A stretch of 35,290 bases of DNA, from contig JAUZPY010000009.1 in assembly GCA_030705805.1 (NCBI GenBank), positions 1 through 35,290 of the forward strand. Reading direction: 5' to 3'. Position 1 is the first letter of the stretch, and every line of letters starts with the position of its first letter. The notes beneath the pieces are model-generated. The model saw only the letters and a list, made by a program, of their open reading frames with translations, ran no database searches and was not told the origin of the DNA. This document shows positions 30,353 through 35,290 of this stretch, piece by piece. The DNA comes from Bacillota bacterium. GTDB lineage: Bacteria > Bacillota > Clostridia > CAKSNL01 > HGM11501. The translations under genes were made by a program, and so were the position numbers.

Positions 30353-31291
30353 ATGTATATAGGAATTGATCTTGGCGGCACAAAAATTGCAGCAGGTCTT
30401 GTAAATCAAAGAGGAAAATTAATTCTTAAGAAAAGTATTCCTACGAAAGCCGAGAGAGGGGCTTCTGCAATTATTTCAGATATGGCAGATCTTGCATTGA
30501 CAGTTACAAAGATGGGCGGCAAGACCATGGATGACATCAAGCATGTGGGTGTAGGAAGTCCGGGCCATGTTGATACAGAGACCGGAACCTTGGTAAGCGC
30601 ATCCAACCTTCCTTTTAAATCATTGCCTATGAGGGATATGCTTTGCAGCTTATTAAATAAGCCTGTTTTTATAGAAAATGACGCAAATTGTGCAGCGCTT
30701 GCCGAAAGCAAGGTGGGAGCAGCAAAAGGAACAAAACATTCGCTGACCGTAACATTAGGAACCGGAGTCGGCGGCGGCATTATTATTAATAAAAAGATAT
30801 ATGCAGGCTTTAATCATGCCGGTGGTGAATTTGGGCATATGGTTATTGCCATTGACGGTAAAAAATGCACCTGCGGTAAAAGCGGCTGCTTTGAAGCCTA
30901 TGCTTCTGCTTCCGGTCTTATAAACATATCAAAAGAAAAAGCGCTTCTTCATCCGGAATCACTCATGTGGCAGCTGCTTAAGGAAGATGGCAATTTTTCA
31001 GGTAAAACTGCATTTAATGCTGCTAAAAACGGAGATTTGGCAGGCATGGAAGCGGTAAATGAATACATAAATTACCTTGCACAGGGGATTATTAACCTGA
31101 TAGTAATTTTCCAGCCGGAAGTTATTGCAATCGGCGGAGGCGTCAGCAATGAGGGTGAGGGATTGTTTTTACCGTTAATAAGAAAAATAAATGAAATTTT
31201 AGGGCCTTCAAGTTTGCCAAAAACAAAAATAGTACAGGCAAAGCTTGGAAATGATGCAGGAATTATCGGCGCTTCCATGCTTGAAAAATAA
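30353..31291 (+). CDS. ROK family sugar kinase, probably N-acetylglucosamine kinase
   Basis: A 312-residue kinase. Phosphate-binding motifs are IGIDLGGTKIAAGLV and LGTGVGGGI, with the catalytic Asp in ENDANCAALAE. The ROK signature HAGGEFGHMVI...CTCGKSGCFEAYAS supplies the zinc-binding histidine and three cysteines. It starts 3 nt after nagA with a weak ribosome binding site. Position behind nagBA argues for GlcNAc as substrate, meaning uptake of free GlcNAc by a non-PTS route. Glucokinase activity cannot be excluded. Confidence 0.88.
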   Translation: MYIGIDLGGTKIAAGLVNQRGKLILKKSIPTKAERGASAIISDMADLALTVTKMGGKTMDDIKHVGVGSPGHVDTETGTLVSASNLPFKSLPMRDMLCSLLNKPVFIENDANCAALAESKVGAAKGTKHSLTVTLGTGVGGGIIINKKIYAGFNHAGGEFGHMVIAIDGKKCTCGKSGCFEAYASASGLINISKEKALLHPESLMWQLLKEDGNFSGKTAFNAAKNGDLAGMEAVNEYINYLAQGIINLIVIFQPEVIAIGGGVSNEGEGLFLPLIRKINEILGPSSLPKTKIVQAKLGNDAGIIGASMLEK

Positions 31292-31321
31292 AAAAATTGG
31301 GTTCATAAAGTAAACCGGTAA

Positions 31322-31365
31322 AATGAAAGAAGGCACTATGAAATTTCATAGTGCCTTCTTTCATT
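31322..31365. terminator. 44-nt perfect palindrome, bidirectional terminator
   Basis: Arms 31322-31343 and 31344-31365 are fully complementary (22 bp, AATGAAAGAAGGCACTATGAAA) with no separate loop. It lies between convergent nag operon and alcohol dehydrogenase genes. Confidence 0.8.
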
Positions 31366-31447
31366 GGCGAGTTTGCATAAAATAATTTCTTTTAGCCGTT
31401 ACATACTCTTTTTTATTGCGTAAAAAGGAGATTGTCCCCTTCCAAAA

Positions 31448-32557
31448 TTACTTAAATAGAGCCCTAAGTATTTCCGTTACATACTCTCCGTCTACATTAC
31501 CAAAGGATTTTTTTAGACTTTTGTTATTTTCCCAGCGCGGCATAAGATTAGACAAATCCTTTTCATTTAAAGTAAGTTCAAAGGAAGGAGTAATATCCTC
31601 TATGAGAGTTCTTACTTCATCCGGAGTTCTGACCAGTTCCTCAAATAATTCAGCATATATTGTAGGAGCATTTTTTTGATTATGCAAAATAAATGCAGGA
31701 AGGTATTTGGCGCAGGCGGTACCGTGAGGGATACCATAGTTTTCGGTTAAAAAATATCCGAGGGCATGGGGGAAAGCTGTGCCGGTTACCGAAATAGCAA
31801 GACCTCCGAAAATTGAGCCAAGATAAAGCTCTTCACGGTCTTTGTAGTCCAGACCTTCAGTTCCGTAAGAAGCTATTGTTTCAAAAACAGGCATCAAAAG
31901 CTTCATGCCTCTGACTGCAAAGGTACGGGAAAATTCGTTTGCTGTTTTATTAAAATAACTTTCCATACAGTGAGCCATTGCATCGGAAGCAGTACAGCGG
32001 GTAAAATCATCAGAGAGAGTCATTGTATAAGACGGGTCTCCCAAAGCAAGTACGGGATAAATACTATCATGACGAATACTCTTTTTTAAGCCTTTGGAAT
32101 CGGTGATGACAGCAACGGCAGTAACTTCGCTGCCGGTGCCTGAAGTAGTACCTATCGCTATAACAGGGAGCGGCTTTGTATTCCACTTCAGAGAGTAAAA
32201 ATCCTCTTCGGAAAGTTCTTGATTAGACGCAAAGACGGAGATAGCTTTAGCCCCGTCAAGTGGCGAACCACCGCCTATACCTATTATAAAATCAGCATTA
32301 AATGAAGAAGCCAAAATTCCGCCCTCCCGGCAAGATAAAACAGTTGGATTCTGGGTTATTTTATCAAAGATTTTATATGTAATACCTTCTTTTTCGAGAA
32401 CACTTATAATATCATCTAAAGCTCCACATTTTTTTGCTGAGGAAGAACCTGTAACAATAAGGCATCTTCTGCCAAGGGCAGAAAACAGCGCGGAACTTTC
32501 TTTAACACAGCCTTTGCCTATATTAATTTTAGTATTCATAAAAAACGTATGATCCAT
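31448..32557 (-). CDS. Iron-containing alcohol dehydrogenase
   Basis: A 369-residue type III (Fe-dependent) dehydrogenase. NAD-binding motifs: GIGGGSPLDGAKAISVFASN and AIGTTSGTGSEVTAVAVI. Metal ligands are seen in CTASDAMAHCMESYFNK (Asp, His) and FPHALGYFLTENYGIPHG (two His). It would reduce an aldehyde or oxidise a primary alcohol or diol with NAD(P)H. The substrate is not predictable. ATG 32557 follows GAGGTG. It is divergent from the cupin gene with a separate promoter. Confidence 0.92.
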   Translation of the reverse strand: MDHTFFMNTKINIGKGCVKESSALFSALGRRCLIVTGSSSAKKCGALDDIISVLEKEGITYKIFDKITQNPTVLSCREGGILASSFNADFIIGIGGGSPLDGAKAISVFASNQELSEEDFYSLKWNTKPLPVIAIGTTSGTGSEVTAVAVITDSKGLKKSIRHDSIYPVLALGDPSYTMTLSDDFTRCTASDAMAHCMESYFNKTANEFSRTFAVRGMKLLMPVFETIASYGTEGLDYKDREELYLGSIFGGLAISVTGTAFPHALGYFLTENYGIPHGTACAKYLPAFILHNQKNAPTIYAELFEELVRTPDEVRTLIEDITPSFELTLNEKDLSNLMPRWENNKSLKKSFGNVDGEYVTEILRALFK

Positions 32558-32586
32558 ATTTACACCTCACAAATTGACTTAAAGGT

Positions 32587-32615
32587 ATTATAAAACAAAT
32601 TAAACATAAAAGCAA
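32587..32615 (-). promoter_or_regulatory. Alcohol dehydrogenase promoter
   Basis: Minus strand: -35 TTGCTT (32615-32610), a 17-nt spacer and -10 TATAAT (32592-32587). Confidence 0.65.
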
Positions 32616-32623
32616 TAAACCTG

Positions 32624-32652
32624 TTGTGCTTTTTAAATCTTTAGTGTATTAT
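32624..32652 (+). promoter_or_regulatory. Promoter of the cupin gene
   Basis: -35 TTGTGC (32624-32629), a 17-nt spacer and -10 TATTAT (32647-32652), about 15 bp before the ribosome binding site. Confidence 0.6.
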
Positions 32653-32673
32653 TAAGCAAAGGAGTGATTTTTT

Positions 32674-33021
32674 ATGATAAAGAAATCTTCAGATTTAAGA
32701 AATGAAGTCCGTGAACATATGAGAGACGGAGATGGAAGCGTTTTAATAACGCATCTTGTTGAAAAGGAAAATCTGTATGATAAAAGCAGGCTTTTCGGTG
32801 TCATACATCTTGATAAAAACTGCTCTATAGGATACCATGTTCATGAAAATGACAGCGAAATATTCTATGTTATTAAAGGTGAGGCAATATACAGTGATAA
32901 CGGCGTAGAAAAAAGCGTAAAATCCGGAGATGTACTTGTTTGCGCCAAAGGTGAAGGTCATTCTATAAAAAATATAAAAGACGAGCAGGTAGAACTTGTA
33001 GCTTTAATTGTATATGCCTAA
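32674..33021 (+). CDS. Single-domain cupin protein
   Basis: A 115-residue cupin. Motif 1 is IGYHVHENDSEIFYVIKGEA, with the metal-ligand pattern His-x-His-(x)5-Glu shifted slightly, and motif 2 is GDVLVCAKGEGHSIKN. It is probably a cytosolic metal-binding sensor or sugar-isomerase-type enzyme, but no substrate is evident. AAAGGAGTG precedes ATG 32674, and a terminator follows at once. Confidence 0.88.
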   Translation: MIKKSSDLRNEVREHMRDGDGSVLITHLVEKENLYDKSRLFGVIHLDKNCSIGYHVHENDSEIFYVIKGEAIYSDNGVEKSVKSGDVLVCAKGEGHSIKNIKDEQVELVALIVYA

Positions 33022-33022
33022 T

Positions 33023-33051
33023 AAAAAAGCAGTATATTTTACTGCTTTTTT
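33023..33051 (+). terminator. Terminator of the cupin gene
   Basis: A 12-bp stem AAAAAAGCAGTA (33023-33034)/33040-33051 ending in six T. Confidence 0.88.
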
Positions 33052-33052
33052 G

Positions 33053-33081
33053 TTGCAAAAATTTAAAAATAAGTGTATAAT
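33053..33081 (+). promoter_or_regulatory. Promoter of the HAD/SGNH/epimerase cluster
   Basis: -35 TTGCAA (33053-33058), a 17-nt spacer and -10 TATAAT (33076-33081), directly after the cupin terminator. The leader is about 110 nt. Confidence 0.65.
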
Positions 33082-33198
33082 TCAAAATTGGAAACTGGGA
33101 ATTTTTACTTATTTAAAGTTTATCTATAGCATTATTTTTTTAGCATAATGTCTATAAGCTTAAAATTAGTAAAATGGTTTGGGAAAGGATGAAAAAGC

Positions 33199-33957
33199 TT
33201 GAATAGATATGCTATTTTTCTTGACATAGACGGGACACTGCTATGTGGTAGAAATATGCATCCCAAAAACTGTGAGGTTATAAAAAGAGTCAGGGAAGAA
33301 GGCCATTTGGTATTTATAAATACAGGCAGAAGCTATGGCTATATTCCGGAGGCAGTAACAAAGGATAATGAGTATGACGGCTACGTTACAAGCATTGGTG
33401 CCTGTGTCAGAGCAGGAGATTTAATCCTAAAACAGGACCTTATAGATAGAGATGAGGTAAAAAAGCTTACGGAATATTACCTTGAAAATAAAATTTGGGC
33501 TAAGCTGGAGTGTGAGGAAGGCGTTCTCTACATAAACGATCCTAAATACCATGAGGGACATACTATCAGTGAAGCTTACGAATTAGATACAACGTTTAAA
33601 AGCTACCATCCTTCCAAAATTTTTGTGAGTGGTATTATTGATGATAAAATCAAAGAAGAGTTAGAAAATAAATTTATGGTGTATCAGCATCAGGACTACT
33701 ATGAATTTTCAGGTAAGGGCAGCAGTAAGGCTTCGGGCATGAATTTAATGCTGGATTACTTTAAGATACACAAAGAAAGAAGCTTAGCCTTAGGAGATAG
33801 TCTAAATGATAAGGATATGCTGGAAGAAGCAGGCATTTCAATTGCTATGGGTAATGCTTCTGAAGATATAAAGTCTATATGTGACTATGTTTCCTGCTCT
33901 ACAGGTGATGGCGGAGTAGGATATGGGATAGCACACTATTTATTAAAGGAGAATTAA
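33199..33957 (+). CDS. Cof-type HAD-IIB phosphatase
   Basis: A 252-residue haloacid dehalogenase-like hydrolase. Motif I is FLDIDGTLL (nucleophile Asp near residue 9), motif II FINTGRSYG, then a C2-type cap domain (about 85-180), motif III lysine in GKGSSKASGM and motif IV LGDSLNDKDML. Members dephosphorylate sugar phosphates, flavin or other phosphometabolites. The start is TTG 33199 with GAAAGGA 10 nt upstream; an ATG at 33189 is out of frame and stops after five codons. It is followed after 2 nt by the SGNH gene. Confidence 0.9.
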   Translation: MNRYAIFLDIDGTLLCGRNMHPKNCEVIKRVREEGHLVFINTGRSYGYIPEAVTKDNEYDGYVTSIGACVRAGDLILKQDLIDRDEVKKLTEYYLENKIWAKLECEEGVLYINDPKYHEGHTISEAYELDTTFKSYHPSKIFVSGIIDDKIKEELENKFMVYQHQDYYEFSGKGSSKASGMNLMLDYFKIHKERSLALGDSLNDKDMLEEAGISIAMGNASEDIKSICDYVSCSTGDGGVGYGIAHYLLKEN

Positions 33958-33959
33958 AG

Positions 33960-34601
33960 GTGGAAGTTGAAGGGAAAATATTTAACTTTTTAGGAGATAG
34001 TATAACAGAGGGAACAGGTGCTTCTGAAATAAAAAAAAGCTATACATATATTTTTGAAAAAAAGTATAAGCTAGCAAAAATGAATAATTACGGCATTGGT
34101 GGGACAAGAATCGCCAGAAAGAAAACACCTTCCGAAACCCCCAGATTTGACCTTGATTTTTGTAAACGCATGACAGAAATGTCAGATGAAGCAGATTATG
34201 TTGTTGTTTTCGGAGGAACGAATGATTTTGGGCACGGAGACGCTCCTTTAGGAAATTTTAAAGATACAGATCCGTATACTTTTTTCGGAGCCTGCCATAC
34301 TTTATTTAAGGGACTCATAGAAAAGTATCCTATGTCTACAATTATTGTAATAACTCCCCTCCACAGGCTTGGTGAAGGCCCTAAGGCAGATGGAACACCT
34401 GCTTTAAAAGATTTTGTAGATGCGGAAAAACAGGTTGCGCAGTATTATTCCCTACCTGTTCTTGACCTGTTCTCCATGAGTGGACTTCAACCCAGCGTGG
34501 ATGTAATTAAGGAAATTTATATGCCTGACGGACTTCATCCAAGCGATAGAGGACATGAACTTTTAGCTGACAGGCTTTTTGGGTTTATAAAAAGTTTATA
34601 A
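33960..34601 (+). CDS. SGNH/GDSL-family hydrolase
   Basis: A 213-residue esterase-type protein without a signal peptide. Block I is FLGDSITEGTGAS (nucleophile S14), block II glycine in NYGIGGTRIAR, block III GGTNDFGHG and block V PDGLHPSDRGH (Asp and His of the triad). It probably deacylates a carbohydrate or lipid in the cytoplasm. GTG 33960 lies 9 nt after AAGGAG and 2 nt after the HAD stop, so the two are cotranscribed. Confidence 0.9.
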   Translation: MEVEGKIFNFLGDSITEGTGASEIKKSYTYIFEKKYKLAKMNNYGIGGTRIARKKTPSETPRFDLDFCKRMTEMSDEADYVVVFGGTNDFGHGDAPLGNFKDTDPYTFFGACHTLFKGLIEKYPMSTIIVITPLHRLGEGPKADGTPALKDFVDAEKQVAQYYSLPVLDLFSMSGLQPSVDVIKEIYMPDGLHPSDRGHELLADRLFGFIKSL

Positions 34602-34644
34602 TAAATTATAAATATTAATTAGATACAAAAAAAGGAGGATAGGT

Positions 34645-35290
34645 ATGAGTATTATAAAAGAATACTTTGGCAAAATCGGAGAAAAAGATGTATATAACTA
34701 TAAGATGGACAACGAAATGGGTCTTACAGCCGAGATAATTAGCTATGGCGGCATCATAAAAAACCTTACTTATAAGGGAGTAGACGTTGTACTTGGCAGA
34801 GATAATTTAGATGAGTATACACGCAATGATGGATGTTTCGGGGCGCTTATAGGGAGAAATTCCAATAGAATTGAAGCTGCCGAGTTCGAACTAAACGGCA
34901 AAAAATACACCCTGGCAAAAAACAACGGAAGAAACAATCTGCATGGTGGTCTTGAGGGCTTTAATAAGAAGGTTTGGGACTCAAAGCCTGTAGACAAGAA
35001 GGAACCTTCTTTGATTCTTACACTGGTTAGCCACGACGGAGATGAAGGCTTCCCGGGGAAGGTAAAAGTAAGTGTAACATACACCCTAACAAAAAACAAT
35101 TCTATTAAAATTCATTATGAAGGTAAAAGCGACAAAGATACGGTTTTAAACATGACAAATCATTCGTATTTTAACCTTAATGGGCATAATAGCGGCACAG
35201 CGGAAAATCATACAATAATTATGGATGCTGACTTTTTTACACCTAATACAGAGGAATGTATGCCTTATGGAGAAATATTAAAGGTTGATA
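34645..35290 (+). CDS. Aldose 1-epimerase (galactose mutarotase), 3' partial
   Basis: The first 215 codons are present and the frame is open at the right edge. ATG 34645 follows a strong AAAGGAGG. Family features: AEIISYGGIIKNLTYKG, FGALIGRNSNRIEAAEF, the catalytic-site motif NNLHGGLEGFNKKVW, DEGFPGKVKVSVTYTL and the second catalytic histidine region NMTNHSYFNLNGH. The enzyme interconverts the anomers of aldohexoses. It follows the HAD and SGNH genes after 43 nt and may belong to their operon. It is a real gene even though a long ORF also exists in the opposite frame. Confidence 0.92.
   Translation, partial: MSIIKEYFGKIGEKDVYNYKMDNEMGLTAEIISYGGIIKNLTYKGVDVVLGRDNLDEYTRNDGCFGALIGRNSNRIEAAEFELNGKKYTLAKNNGRNNLHGGLEGFNKKVWDSKPVDKKEPSLILTLVSHDGDEGFPGKVKVSVTYTLTKNNSIKIHYEGKSDKDTVLNMTNHSYFNLNGHNSGTAENHTIIMDADFFTPNTEECMPYGEILKVD

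Noticed and set aside
34770-35099. 109-codon minus-strand ORF at the right end
   Set aside because: It is antisense to the aldose 1-epimerase, whose plus-strand frame has clear family motifs and a strong ribosome binding site.

Overview
The window comes from a low-GC Gram-positive anaerobe, most likely class Clostridia. The signs are AT-rich genes with strong AGGAGG-type ribosome binding sites and many TTG/GTG starts, canonical sigma-A promoters, an SLH-domain surface protein, copper-amine-oxidase-like stalk domains, NiaR control of NAD synthesis, and an Etf-linked lactate dehydrogenase. No rRNA, tRNA, CRISPR array, transposase or phage gene was seen. Both end genes are cut by the window edge.

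Layout. 2-1777: end of a visibly more GC-rich secreted discoidin/stalk protein. 2076-6349: operon of a YtrA-type GntR regulator, ABC ATPase, ABC-2 permease and an SLH-anchored M13 metallopeptidase, with a promoter/operator visible. 6599-8388: a tiny Gly-rich membrane protein, a structured intergenic stretch, and an Rh-type (not classical Amt) ammonium channel behind a 300-nt leader containing a near-perfect 60-nt hairpin. 8544-13975: small secreted, zinc-ribbon and membrane proteins, including a six-repeat DUF2680-like protein behind an 11-nt-phased array of TTCAT pentamers, and a LytTR regulator/LiaF-like membrane protein pair preceded by three direct repeats spaced 21 bp. 14106-16778: GH18 chitinase with a fibronectin type III domain (minus strand), then a SIMPL-domain protein. 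16984-18072: radical SAM protein. 18122-21778: nadA-nadB-nadC-niaR with a palindromic operator inside the nadA promoter. 21766-22043: an inverted-repeat (MITE-like) element that supplies the last codons of niaR. 22163-25641: etfB-etfA-FAD dehydrogenase operon, resembling the LctBCD electron-confurcating lactate dehydrogenase. 25807-27425: polysaccharide deacetylase and a surface protein. 27554-31291: AraC regulator divergent from nagB-nagA-ROK kinase, with a duplicated 20-bp site between them. 31448-35290: Fe-alcohol dehydrogenase (minus), cupin, Cof-type HAD phosphatase, SGNH hydrolase, and the start of an aldose 1-epimerase.

Together the genes suggest a saccharolytic anaerobe that can attack chitin. 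It would release GlcNAc with the chitinase, phosphorylate it with the ROK kinase, and feed fructose-6-phosphate to glycolysis through NagA and NagB. It may also oxidise lactate through an Etf complex. The strongest new-looking signals are regulatory: the TTCAT array, the LytTR repeat array, the AraC/nagB repeats and the Rh leader. The inverted-repeat element and the ABC-transporter/SLH-M13 peptidase operon are also worth following.
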